Assembly (NCBI GenBank): GCA_964602895.1
Contig: CAZRTG010000107.1
Span: forward strand, 1-11,510
Origin: JAWXBM01 sp964602895
GTDB taxonomy: Bacteria; Pseudomonadota; Gammaproteobacteria; Xanthomonadales; SZUA-36
Direction of reading: 5' to 3'
Length of the DNA: 11,510 nt
Shown: positions 1-6,567 of the stretch, piece after piece
Numbering within the stretch: the first letter of the stretch is position 1
Layout: the number at the start of each line of letters is the position of its first letter
Program-made: the position numbers and the translations under genes
Notes under the pieces: model-generated
Databases searched by the model: none
Seen by the model: only the letters and a program-made list of their open reading frames with translations
Told to the model about the DNA's origin: nothing

Positions 1-90
1 TTTGGTGGCAGCATCGAAGAGATCAAGGCCCGCTGCAAAGCAGAAACCCATCTTGATCCGCCCGTGACGCCCACTTTCGCACGGGCTTAG
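1..90 (+). CDS. C-terminal end of an unidentified protein (partial)
   Basis: The window opens inside a plus-strand reading frame. It runs for 29 codons and ends at a TAG at 88-90. The visible tail is hydrophilic, with a charged stretch (SIEEIKARCKAE) and then a proline-rich end (HLDPPVTPTFARA), and gives no family signature. The stop lies 12 bases before the ATG of the isochorismatase-family gene, so the two are probably co-transcribed. Frame openness, position and the small gap support a real gene. The function cannot be read from this fragment. Confidence 0.6.
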   Translation, partial: FGGSIEEIKARCKAETHLDPPVTPTFARA

Positions 91-102
91 GGTCTGTCCG
101 GC

Positions 103-702
103 ATGTCAGACCTGCAGCGACAGTCACAAGGGCTTGGTAGCAAGCCGGCCTTGGTACTGGTAGACCTGATCAAAGGTTTTACCGACCCGGCCTGCCCATT
201 GGGGAGCGAGGTTGACACGGTCGTTGAGGCCAACCGGGTATTGCTGCAGGCTTTTCGTCGCCAGGGTCTGCCGGTATTTTTTACCACCGTGGTTTATCAC
301 CAGCCGGAACAGGCACAGGTATTTCGCAATCGTGTCCCGGCCTTGAATGTTCTGACGCCCGATTCGCCCTGGGTACAGGTCGATGCCCGGTTGGCTCCCG
401 AAGAAGGTGAATCCGTCATTGAAAAGCAGTGGGCCAGCGGCTTTTTTGCGACCGACCTCCACCCCCGGCTCACCCGGCTTGAAGTTGATTCCCTGGTCGT
501 GACCGGGTTAACTACCAGCGGCTGTGTACGGGCAACCGCCGTAGACGGCCTGCAGTACGATTTTAAAGTGGTGATTCCGCGAGAGGCGGTAGGTGATCGG
601 AATCAACGGGCACATGAGTCGAATTTATTCGACCTGAATGCAAAATATGCAGATGTGCTGGATTTGGCAGAAGTACTGGAGCAATTGAGTTTATGCAGAT
701 AA
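103..702 (+). CDS. Isochorismatase-family cysteine hydrolase (N-carbamoylsarcosine amidase-like)
   Basis: This 199-residue cytosolic alpha/beta hydrolase has the usual length for the isochorismatase-like superfamily, whose members cleave amide, carbamoyl or vinyl-ether bonds. All three positions of the family catalytic triad are visible. Asp21 lies at the end of the first core strand (ALVLVD), Lys108 is in VIEKQWASGFF, and the nucleophile Cys141 is in TTSGCVRATA. The family cis-peptide region falls near VTGLTTSGC. The intact Cys argues for an amidase-type enzyme such as N-carbamoylsarcosine amidohydrolase, nicotinamidase or ureidoacrylate hydrolase. The substrate cannot be assigned. The chosen ATG has AGGG about 10 bases upstream, overlapping the stop of the preceding gene, which suggests coupled translation. 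The next gene, a TonB-dependent receptor, starts 85 bases downstream on the same strand. Confidence 0.88.
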   Translation: MSDLQRQSQGLGSKPALVLVDLIKGFTDPACPLGSEVDTVVEANRVLLQAFRRQGLPVFFTTVVYHQPEQAQVFRNRVPALNVLTPDSPWVQVDARLAPEEGESVIEKQWASGFFATDLHPRLTRLEVDSLVVTGLTTSGCVRATAVDGLQYDFKVVIPREAVGDRNQRAHESNLFDLNAKYADVLDLAEVLEQLSLCR

Positions 703-735
703 ATTGAGTTGTCCAGCCTCGAGACTAACAAAGAA

Positions 736-770
736 TGGGTTAAACCCACTGGTGGACAGTAACAGCCACT
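736..770 (+). promoter_or_regulatory. Palindrome-rich leader upstream of the TonB-dependent receptor
   Basis: The short gap ahead of the receptor holds a perfect inverted repeat, TGGGTT-A-AACCCA (736-748). It overlaps a second one, CCAC-TG-GTGG (746-755), and a weaker pair CAGT/ACTG follows to 770. A Shine-Dalgarno sequence (CAGGAG, about 775-780) lies just downstream, 7 bases before the ATG at 788. The repeats could be an operator for a local repressor or a structured leader. No T-tract follows, so a terminator is unlikely. The regulator is not identifiable. Confidence 0.3.
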
Positions 771-787
771 GAAACAGGAGAGTTTTG

Positions 788-1408
788 ATGAGAAAAGCGA
801 AGCAAAGTCAGATTCTGGCATCAGCCATGGTCTTTGTGCTGAGTGGATGGGCAGGCACATCAACGGCACTGGCTCAGTCCAATACACGGGGTGCAGAGAA
901 CGTCATGGAAGAAATCATGGTGACTGCCCGGCGCCGTGAAGAAAGTCTGCAGGATGTACCGGGTACGGTAACTGCATTTTCTGAGGAAACCCTGCGCAAT
1001 GCGGGTGTGGAACGCGCCCAGGATTTCGTCGCATTGACCCCGGGTGTCAGCATGGTGAATGCCGCTGAAGTGGGCGATACCCAGGTGAACATCCGTGGTA
1101 TCAACGGTGCACGTGATGCCGAAAACAGTTTCGCCTTCCTTATTGATGGCGTGTTGTACACCAACCCAGCGGCCTTCAACCGCGAATATACGGACCTGCG
1201 CCAGATCGAAGTGTTCAAAGGTCCACAGGGCGCTATTTACGGGCGTAACGCGGCAGCTGGCGCCATCATTGTAACCACCACAACCCCAACCAATGATTTT
1301 GAAACCAACGGCACTTTGAGTGTCGCCACGGACAGCACCTACCTGGGTAAGGGCGGTTTCTCCGGCGCCCTGGTTGAAGATGAACTGTTTTTTCCGCCTT
1401 TCAGCTGA
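788..1408 (+). CDS. TonB-dependent outer-membrane receptor, N-terminal piece (signal peptide, TonB box, plug); frame broken
   Basis: The first piece of a receptor that imports a scarce substrate across the outer membrane using TonB/ExbBD energy. ATG 788 is preferred over the TTG three bases earlier because CAGGAG sits 7 bases upstream. A Sec signal peptide ends near ALA|QS (residue 29). A TonB-box-like segment follows (EEIMVTARRR, residues 41-50). The plug domain spans about residues 54-175, with LQDVPGTVTAFS, the NIRG motif at 101-104 and the GPQGAIYGRNAAAGAI signature at 145-160. These features are typical of the large receptor families of marine proteobacteria and sphingomonads. The frame is correct to Leu200 (codon ending 1387). 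It then passes through a T6 run and stops at 1406-1408 after a short out-of-frame tail. The barrel continues in the +1 frame. Removing one T restores an 862-residue protein of normal family length. The substrate is unknown. Confidence 0.9.
   Translation: MRKAKQSQILASAMVFVLSGWAGTSTALAQSNTRGAENVMEEIMVTARRREESLQDVPGTVTAFSEETLRNAGVERAQDFVALTPGVSMVNAAEVGDTQVNIRGINGARDAENSFAFLIDGVLYTNPAAFNREYTDLRQIEVFKGPQGAIYGRNAAAGAIIVTTTTPTNDFETNGTLSVATDSTYLGKGGFSGALVEDELFFPPFS
1388..1393 (+). other. T6 homopolymer carrying a +1 frameshift in the receptor gene
   Basis: Six T's occur where five would keep the frame. With five, the codons read CTG TTT TTC CGC CTT (L-F-F-R-L) and join the plug piece to the barrel piece without loss. 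Both pieces are well conserved in style on either side. The break is therefore recent, a sequencing or assembly error, or a slippage site. Confidence 0.85.
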
Positions 1409-3377
1409 CTGGCGCAGCAGTGACGGCTATTACCGCAATGAGTTTCAAGGGCGTGATGACATTGTGGATGCCTATGAGGGATACAACGTCCATGCCCGTT
1501 TGCTCTGGCATCCCAGCGATGCAACCACTTTGGATACCAAACTTCGTGTCGGTGCAGTAGACGCCTCTTCTATCACCTTTAACTCGACCTTTGCCTTGCC
1601 CGTATTTGCAGCTGCTTTCGCCAATCCGGGGGCGTATCAGAATGTCAACGATTTCGACTTCAAGTTTGATGCCAACATCGTTTCCGATAACGACCAAAGT
1701 TCTTTCGAATTTTCCACCAAGTTGGATCAGGACCTGGAAGGCATGCAATTCACCGGCTGGTTCCTGTACAGCGATATACAGAACGATCTGATTTCCGATG
1801 GCACCTCGGCGGCCTTTGGCTTTTACAACGTTGATCCGGTATGCCAGCAGAGCACTGCAGCTTTAACCGGTTATCCATTGTTGCCGCCGCAGTTTATTGG
1901 CCAAACGCCTACCGGCGTGATCTTTGATCCCAACGGTTCGTTCCTGGGCGCATTTACACCCACCACCTGCGACGGTATTCAGGAACAGTTGCGCGACCAG
2001 AAAGATATGAGTGTCGAAATGCGACTGGCTTCAGATAATGATTCAAAACTGCAATGGATGGGCGGCGTTTATTTCCTCGACATTGACCGGCAAGTGGGCG
2101 TTTCACTCAACCGGGACAGCGGACAACAGCCCATCCGCGGTCTGTACCAGCCCGAGCCCGGCCCGAACTCAACCGCGTCCCTGGTCTATGACCAGTTTGA
2201 CAGCCAGGTGATCGCGGTTTTCGGTTCACTGGATTACGACGTATCAGACAACCTGGAGCTTTCTCTGGCGTTGCGCTACGACAATGAAAAACGCAGTACC
2301 TCCAGTCTGGTCGACCCCAATGCCCGGCAGTCTTACATCGATTTGAACTTTGATGGTGTGTTCAACGACCCCATCAACCCGGCTTTGAGCAGCCTGATCA
2401 ATCCGGACGGTGTGATTCCTGACAAGCAGGAAACCTTTTCCGAAACCCAGCCCAAGGTTTCCTTTCGCTGGGACGCCACCGACAGTACGGCCATTTTTGG
2501 CAGTTGGGGCGTAGGTTTCAAAGCAGGTGGTTTCAATAATGCCGGTAGCGCAGCCACGGTCAATATATTCAACAACAGTTTTATCAATTGTGGCAATCCG
2601 CTGGGCATCTGCTATGCCGATGACATGGGCGTACCCATGCCGGTAATTGCCGACGACTACGACAAAGAAACCTCAAGTGCTTTTGAACTGGGTTTCCACA
2701 GCACGCTGGCCGGTGGGCGGTTACGTCTCAATGGTGCGGCTTATTACACCGAAGTCACCGATATGCAGTTCTTCGAATTTTACGTTGGCAGCTTTGGTCT
2801 GCTGCGTGTCGTTTCCAACATGGATAAAGTTGAAATTACCGGCCTGGAGCTGGGAGCCGACTTTGTGTTGAATGACAACTGGCGCTTCTATGCCGGCGGT
2901 AACTGGCTGGATTCCGAAATCAAAGCCAATAGCTCACGCCCCGATACGGTAGGAAATAAAGCGCCTTACACGCCCGATTACACGTTTAATTTCAGCGCTG
3001 ATATGAATTACCCCATCACCGACCGGCTGAACTTGCTGGGGCGTGTGGATGTACGCTTGGTGGGCGATACCTGGTTCCATTCGGTGGAAGGTGGCGCACG
3101 CCCAACCATATTCATGCCACTGTTTGAGATGGGCTTTGGCCCCGGAGCGGGCGCTTTGGGTACTGCCAACTATGATGTAGCCCGGCGTGATGCCTTTGGT
3201 ATCATCGATTTGCGTCTCGGTGTCGGCAGCAATAACTGGACTGTTACTGCCTTTGCAAGCAACCTGACCGATGAGCATTATCTGGAAGAAGTGATTCCCG
3301 CAATCGAGTTCGGCGGCAACTTCGATCACCCTGGCGCAGAGCGTCGTTATGGGCTTGAGGTCAGCTTCAGATATTGA
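1389..3377 (+). CDS. TonB-dependent outer-membrane receptor, C-terminal piece (22-strand barrel); continuation after the frameshift
   Basis: The second piece of the receptor, 662 codons, following directly on Leu200 of the N-terminal piece. The sequence alternates amphipathic strands and long loops, for example RLSADWRSSDGYYRN, LALRYDNEKRS, KVSFRWDATDSTAIFGSWGVGFKAGGF and TVTAFASNLTDEHY. It ends in LEVSFRY with a terminal aromatic residue, the usual outer-membrane assembly signal. The tail pattern (NLTDEHY, then a final strand after ERRYGLEV) matches known TonB-dependent receptors. Loops carry two cysteine pairs (352/394 and 601/608 in the reconstructed protein), probably disulfides, and a DxNxDG motif at 518-523 that resembles a calcium-binding loop. 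A GTG at 1320 could open this frame, but the product would lack a signal peptide and plug, so independent expression is unlikely. A strong terminator follows the stop. No neighbouring gene fixes the ligand. Confidence 0.9.
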   Translation, partial: FFRLSADWRSSDGYYRNEFQGRDDIVDAYEGYNVHARLLWHPSDATTLDTKLRVGAVDASSITFNSTFALPVFAAAFANPGAYQNVNDFDFKFDANIVSDNDQSSFEFSTKLDQDLEGMQFTGWFLYSDIQNDLISDGTSAAFGFYNVDPVCQQSTAALTGYPLLPPQFIGQTPTGVIFDPNGSFLGAFTPTTCDGIQEQLRDQKDMSVEMRLASDNDSKLQWMGGVYFLDIDRQVGVSLNRDSGQQPIRGLYQPEPGPNSTASLVYDQFDSQVIAVFGSLDYDVSDNLELSLALRYDNEKRSTSSLVDPNARQSYIDLNFDGVFNDPINPALSSLINPDGVIPDKQETFSETQPKVSFRWDATDSTAIFGSWGVGFKAGGFNNAGSAATVNIFNNSFINCGNPLGICYADDMGVPMPVIADDYDKETSSAFELGFHSTLAGGRLRLNGAAYYTEVTDMQFFEFYVGSFGLLRVVSNMDKVEITGLELGADFVLNDNWRFYAGGNWLDSEIKANSSRPDTVGNKAPYTPDYTFNFSADMNYPITDRLNLLGRVDVRLVGDTWFHSVEGGARPTIFMPLFEMGFGPGAGALGTANYDVARRDAFGIIDLRLGVGSNNWTVTAFASNLTDEHYLEEVIPAIEFGGNFDHPGAERRYGLEVSFRY

Positions 3378-3399
3378 TCTGTTGTATTTGAATAACAAA

Positions 3400-3419
3400 A
3401 GCCCGGCGAACGCCGGGCT
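3400..3419. terminator. Bidirectional rho-independent terminator between convergent genes
   Basis: AGCCCGGCG and CGCCGGGCT form a 9-bp perfect inverted repeat. In practice this is a GCCCGGC stem closing a GAAC tetraloop, extended by A-T pairs. It is followed by TTCTTC on the plus strand, and by TTTTGTTATT on the minus strand. It lies 22 bases after the receptor stop and 13 bases after the stop of the convergent outer-membrane protein gene, so it can serve both. Confidence 0.85.
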
Positions 3420-3432
3420 TCTTCAAATTATT

Positions 3433-4212
3433 TCAGAAATTGATTTTCAGGCCCATATAAGGCCCTGCAGCGGACAAATCTTCCAGGGCCGTGCCGGTAT
3501 CAAATTCCCACTTGATAATCCGATAACCCAATACCAGACTGGTTCGTTTCAGGCGGTAATTGATGCCGGCCTGGGTTTGCCAGGTCAGGTCTGAATCACC
3601 CGTGCCGATATCGGCGTAATAATGGATCAACCACTTTTCGTTCAGATCGAATTGTCCCCGTCCACCGGCTATGAAATCCCAGTTGCTGCTCGACTCGTCA
3701 ACCTGTCGCAGATTCCCGTTCGATCGCAGCACGCCCAGTTCCATATCCATTCTCAGAAAGCGTGCGCCGGCCAGCAAATAAAAGTTGCTGTTGCCTGATT
3801 CAGCGACCTGATAGGCGCCACCGAACGTTGATATGTAACTTTTCAGATCCAGGTTGGCATGGGCCAGGGTGATGTCATTGCCGGAGTGCAGTGGCCGGAG
3901 TTTAACGTCCTTGTTACCACCGATATCCAGGTAGACCAGATCGGCAAACAGGGCCCAATCGTTTTTGCGCGCAGCCAGTGCGCCCATGAACATAAAGTCC
4001 AGGCCGGAGAGAATGTCGTGCAAGGGAACGGTGAAGTCGTCGCCGGTGAAAGCGGTGCCTTTCATATGAGCACCCCAACCGTAGAGTTCACCCACAAATT
4101 GCCAGTCATCGGCGTCCGGTGTGTTGGCAGCACAGAGTGGTGAGCCCGCAAAAAAAATTACCAGGCCAATTGCCAGGCGTTTAAGCAGACCAGGCATAGA
4201 ATGGTTTTTCAT
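3433..4212 (-). CDS. Outer-membrane beta-barrel protein of unknown function
   Basis: A 259-residue exported protein. The ATG at 4212 is chosen because CTGGGG lies about 8 bases upstream and a signal peptide starts at once (KNHSMPGLLKRLAIGLVIFFAG, cleavage near LCA/A at residues 27-29). An in-frame upstream start at 4266 would put 18 hydrophilic residues ahead of it. The mature part alternates short aromatic amphipathic strands: WQFVGELYGWGAHMKG, WALFADLVYLDIGG, STFGGAYQV, NFYLLAGARFLRMDMEL, WDFIAGGRGQFDL, WLIHYYADIGTG, INYRLKRTSLVLGYRI. It ends in YMGLKINF with a terminal Phe. This suggests an 8-10 strand barrel. The opening pattern (YGWGAHMKGTA followed by a short acidic loop) matches a widespread group of uncharacterised outer-membrane proteins. 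The gene is downstream of the lyase gene on the same strand with a 97-base gap, so it may have its own promoter. No transport role can be assigned. Confidence 0.8.
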   Translation of the reverse strand: MKNHSMPGLLKRLAIGLVIFFAGSPLCAANTPDADDWQFVGELYGWGAHMKGTAFTGDDFTVPLHDILSGLDFMFMGALAARKNDWALFADLVYLDIGGNKDVKLRPLHSGNDITLAHANLDLKSYISTFGGAYQVAESGNSNFYLLAGARFLRMDMELGVLRSNGNLRQVDESSSNWDFIAGGRGQFDLNEKWLIHYYADIGTGDSDLTWQTQAGINYRLKRTSLVLGYRIIKWEFDTGTALEDLSAAGPYMGLKINF

Positions 4213-4270
4213 TAAATGTTCCCCAGTAATTTGCGCTACCGGACGGTGGCCCACTGCGGTATTCAATCAG

Positions 4271-4295
4271 AAAAATATGTTTCGCCGCAAGCGAA
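4271..4295 (-). terminator. Possible weak terminator after the lyase gene
   Basis: Reading on the minus strand, TTCGC-TTGCG-GCGAA (4295-4281) forms a 5-bp stem. A short A/T stretch ending in TTTTT (4275-4271) follows. It lies 15 bases past the stop of the lyase gene and before the outer-membrane protein gene. The stem is short, so partial read-through is likely if it works at all. Confidence 0.35.
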
Positions 4296-4309
4296 GAATC
4301 CAAAGCCTC

Positions 4310-5242
4310 CTATGATTTGAAGCCTTTCGGCAAACCCGCAGCCGGCACGTAGCCGTACATTTCTTCGCCCGGCAGTGCCGCCTGCACCAGTTCGCGAACC
4401 TTGAGCAGTTTTTTCAGGTTGATACCGGTTTTAAGACCCATGGATTCCAACATCCACACCAGATCTTCGGTAACGATATTGCCGCTGGCACCTGGCGCGT
4501 AAGGGCAACCACCAATGCCACCCAATGAGCTGTCTATGGTGGTAAAGCCGAGTTCGACGGCCTTCAGTGCATTGGCCAGGCCCTGACCACGGGTATTGTG
4601 CAAGTGAACACCGGCCATCTTTTCATGGCCACAGTGCTGCCAGATACCTTTTGCCAATCGCTTGAGCTGTTCCGGATTGCCGTAACCGGTGGTATCGGAA
4701 AGGCCCACTTCATCCACGCCCATCTCGCAGACTTTAACCGCCATACGGATCACCCGGTCTTCCGGCACCACGCCTTCCAGCGTGCAACCAAATGCGGTAG
4801 ACAGTCCGACTTCGAATTTGGGTCTGTCAGCTTCCGGTATTTCTTTCAGGAATGCCACGCAACGTTCAATCTCATCCAGCATCTGGGCATGTGTTTTTCG
4901 CACATTCTTCAGCGAATGGGTTTCACTCATGGAAAAAGGGATTGAGACTTTATGTGCGCCGGCCGCCACGGCATCTTGCAGTCCACGCAGATTAGGGACC
5001 AGCACCGCAACCACCAGGCCTTTCCGGCGTATCGCATATTTGACAATCTCGGCAGTATCGGCCAGTTGCGGCAGCAGCCTGGCCGGCACAAAAGAACCAA
5101 CCTCAATTTCCTGCGTGCCAGCCAGGTGCTGTGCCTTGATCCAGGCTTTTTTGTCAGCAGTAGACATGATTTGCTGAATGCTTTGTAAGCCATCGCGCGG
5201 GCCTACTTCGCTAACCAGAATGTCAATTTCGTTCGATTTCAT
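4310..5242 (-). CDS. Hydroxymethylglutaryl-CoA lyase family enzyme (HMG-CoA or related hydroxyacyl-CoA lyase)
   Basis: A 310-residue TIM-barrel lyase of the DRE/HMGL family. The family enzyme splits HMG-CoA into acetoacetate and acetyl-CoA in leucine breakdown. Some relatives cleave (R)-citramalyl-CoA to pyruvate and acetyl-CoA. Seen in the sequence: EVGPRDGLQ (residues 12-20) with catalytic Arg16 and metal-ligand Asp17, the metal-ligand pair His213/His215 in GVHLHNTRGQG, catalytic Cys246 in GGIGGCPYAPGASGN, and Asn255, matching human HMG-CoA lyase R41, D42, H233/H235, C266 and N275. The active site is therefore complete. The ATG at 5242 is preferred over an in-frame TTG at 5257 because homologues start near here. 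No clear Shine-Dalgarno is visible for either. The gene is divergent from a class III CoA-transferase across 87 bases. No methylcrotonyl-CoA carboxylase genes flank it, so the usual leucine-catabolism context is absent here and the substrate is open. Confidence 0.92.
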   Translation of the reverse strand: MKSNEIDILVSEVGPRDGLQSIQQIMSTADKKAWIKAQHLAGTQEIEVGSFVPARLLPQLADTAEIVKYAIRRKGLVVAVLVPNLRGLQDAVAAGAHKVSIPFSMSETHSLKNVRKTHAQMLDEIERCVAFLKEIPEADRPKFEVGLSTAFGCTLEGVVPEDRVIRMAVKVCEMGVDEVGLSDTTGYGNPEQLKRLAKGIWQHCGHEKMAGVHLHNTRGQGLANALKAVELGFTTIDSSLGGIGGCPYAPGASGNIVTEDLVWMLESMGLKTGINLKKLLKVRELVQAALPGEEMYGYVPAAGLPKGFKS

Positions 5243-5329
5243 GTGGTCTGTCGTCAAATGAGTTATTGTTATATCATAATAGCAAATGTAGACTCATAAG
5301 ATAAGAATCAGGAAAAAGGTCCGATACAA
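5243..5329. promoter_or_regulatory. AT-rich divergent promoter region between lyase and CoA-transferase genes
   Basis: These 87 bases are clearly richer in A and T than the flanking genes and must carry the promoters of both divergent genes. For the plus gene, TTGTTA (5266-5271) and TAGACT (5289-5294) are spaced 17 bases apart, and AAGG (5316-5319) is a plausible ribosome-binding site 10 bases before the ATG. For the minus gene, TATGATATAA-like sequence is visible. A small inverted repeat TTAT-ATC-ATAA (5269-5279) sits centrally and could be an operator. The individual promoter calls are weak. Confidence 0.4.
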
Positions 5330-6538
5330 ATGCAACTGGAATCTTTGCCTCTGCAAGGCATACGCGTTGTAGAGTTTACCCATATGGTCATGGGTCCGTC
5401 CACCGGAGTCATTTTGGCAGATCTGGGCGCGGATGTAATCAAGGTGGAACCACTGGGTGGTGATAACACGCGGCGCCTGCAGGGCAGCGGTGCCGGGTAT
5501 TTCCCCATGTACAACCGCAACAAGCGGAGTATTTGCGTGGATCTTAAATCCGATGCCGGCCGTGAGGTGGCCATGCGATTGGTGGATCAGGCCGATGTGT
5601 TGATAGAAAATTTTCGCCCCGGCGCAATGGACAAACTGGGCTTTTCCTACCAACAATTATCCGCGCGCAACCGGCGGTTGATTTACTGTTCGCTCAAGGG
5701 CTTCCTGTCCGGGCCTTACGAACACCGCACGGCGCTGGATGAAGTGACCCAGATGATGGGTGGTTTGGCTTATATGACGGGTCTGCCGGGACGCCCGTTA
5801 CGTGCTGGCTCCTCCGTGATCGATATCACGGGTGGTATGTTTGGTGTGATTGCCATTTTGGCTGCGCTGGAACAGCGTCATCAAAGCGGCAGCGGGCAAT
5901 TGGTAACCAGTTCTTTGTTTGAAACGACTGCTTTCCTGGTGGGCCAGCACATGGCGCAACAGGGAGTCACGGGCGAAGAGCCACCGCCTATGTCGGTGCG
6001 GCGTTCCGCCTGGGCGATTTACGATATTTTCCAGTGTCGCGATGATGAACAGGTATTTGTAGGAGTGGTCAGCGATTCATTATGGCAATCATTCTGTGCC
6101 GAATTCGGCCTGACGGAATTGGGCAGTGATGATCGTCTTGCCAGTAATAATGACCGGGTGATACACAAAGATAAAATCTTTGCTGTTGTAACCCCCCTGT
6201 TTGCTGACATGGATAAGGATGAACTGCTCCGACGCCTGGAAAAAGCCGGTGTTCCATTCGCACCCATCAATCGCCCTGCCGATCTGTTTGATGATCCGCA
6301 CCTCAATGCCGGAGGTGGTCTGGTTGAAGTTACACTGCGCGGCGGAGAGCAAGAGGGCCGCAAAGTTCGTTTGCCTGCACTACCGCTGGAAATGAACGGC
6401 GACAAGTTTGGTTTGCGGCATGATCTGCCGGCTGAAGGTGAAGACACGAAGTCGGTTTTGAGGGAACTGGGTTTTAGTGAACAACAGATTGCAAATCTGA
6501 TAGCACTGGGTCAGGTTAAAGCACACTCTGAGAATTGA
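5330..6538 (+). CDS. Class III CoA-transferase, CaiB/BaiF family
   Basis: A 402-residue cytosolic enzyme of normal family length. It moves CoA between carboxylic acids by way of an aspartyl-CoA anhydride. The N-terminus carries the family pattern GIRVVEFTHMVMGPSTGVILADLGADVIKVE split over residues 10-40, then NRNKRSICVDLKS (62-74), ENFRPGAMDKLGFSYQQL (93-110) and the active-site segment with Asp137 (TALDEVTQMMGG), the residue equivalent to the catalytic Asp of formyl-CoA transferase and CaiB. The central part has VIDITGGMFGVIAILAAL and the C-terminal half has GVPFAPINRPADLFDDPHL, both usual for the family. Its divergent partner is an HMG-CoA-lyase-like enzyme. This recalls the succinyl-CoA:(R)-citramalate CoA-transferase and (R)-citramalyl-CoA lyase pair of Chloroflexus, and human SUGCT, which accepts glutarate and HMG. 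The likely role is CoA activation of a dicarboxylic acid before cleavage. The substrate is inferred only from context. Confidence 0.9.
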   Translation: MQLESLPLQGIRVVEFTHMVMGPSTGVILADLGADVIKVEPLGGDNTRRLQGSGAGYFPMYNRNKRSICVDLKSDAGREVAMRLVDQADVLIENFRPGAMDKLGFSYQQLSARNRRLIYCSLKGFLSGPYEHRTALDEVTQMMGGLAYMTGLPGRPLRAGSSVIDITGGMFGVIAILAALEQRHQSGSGQLVTSSLFETTAFLVGQHMAQQGVTGEEPPPMSVRRSAWAIYDIFQCRDDEQVFVGVVSDSLWQSFCAEFGLTELGSDDRLASNNDRVIHKDKIFAVVTPLFADMDKDELLRRLEKAGVPFAPINRPADLFDDPHLNAGGGLVEVTLRGGEQEGRKVRLPALPLEMNGDKFGLRHDLPAEGEDTKSVLRELGFSEQQIANLIALGQVKAHSEN

Positions 6539-6567
6539 GTGGAATGGATTCAGCGGTTTCTCAGAGT
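6525..6567. repeat. Perfect 10-bp inverted repeat spanning two convergent stop codons
   Basis: ACTCTGAGAA (6525-6534) and TTCTCAGAGT (6558-6567) are exact reverse complements separated by 23 bases. The left arm codes the last residues of the CoA-transferase and the right arm codes the last residues of the acetolactate synthase small subunit. Both stop codons lie in the loop. It may act as a shared terminator or mRNA 3'-end stabiliser. Neither side has a good T-tract, so a classical rho-independent terminator is doubtful. Confidence 0.5.

Noticed and set aside
1320..1388. GTG at 1320 as the true start of an independent barrel protein
   Set aside because: The product would have no signal peptide or plug, and the first 23 codons are an out-of-frame reading of the upstream piece. 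The sequence before 1388 makes sense only in the plug frame.
4213..4266. Upstream start at 4266 for the outer-membrane protein
   Set aside because: It would put 18 hydrophilic residues ahead of a normal signal peptide, while the ATG at 4212 has a Shine-Dalgarno site.
4598..5188. Long plus-strand open frames opposite the lyase gene
   Set aside because: They are shadows of the lyase coding sequence: no family motifs, low-complexity serine-rich translations and no ribosome-binding sites.
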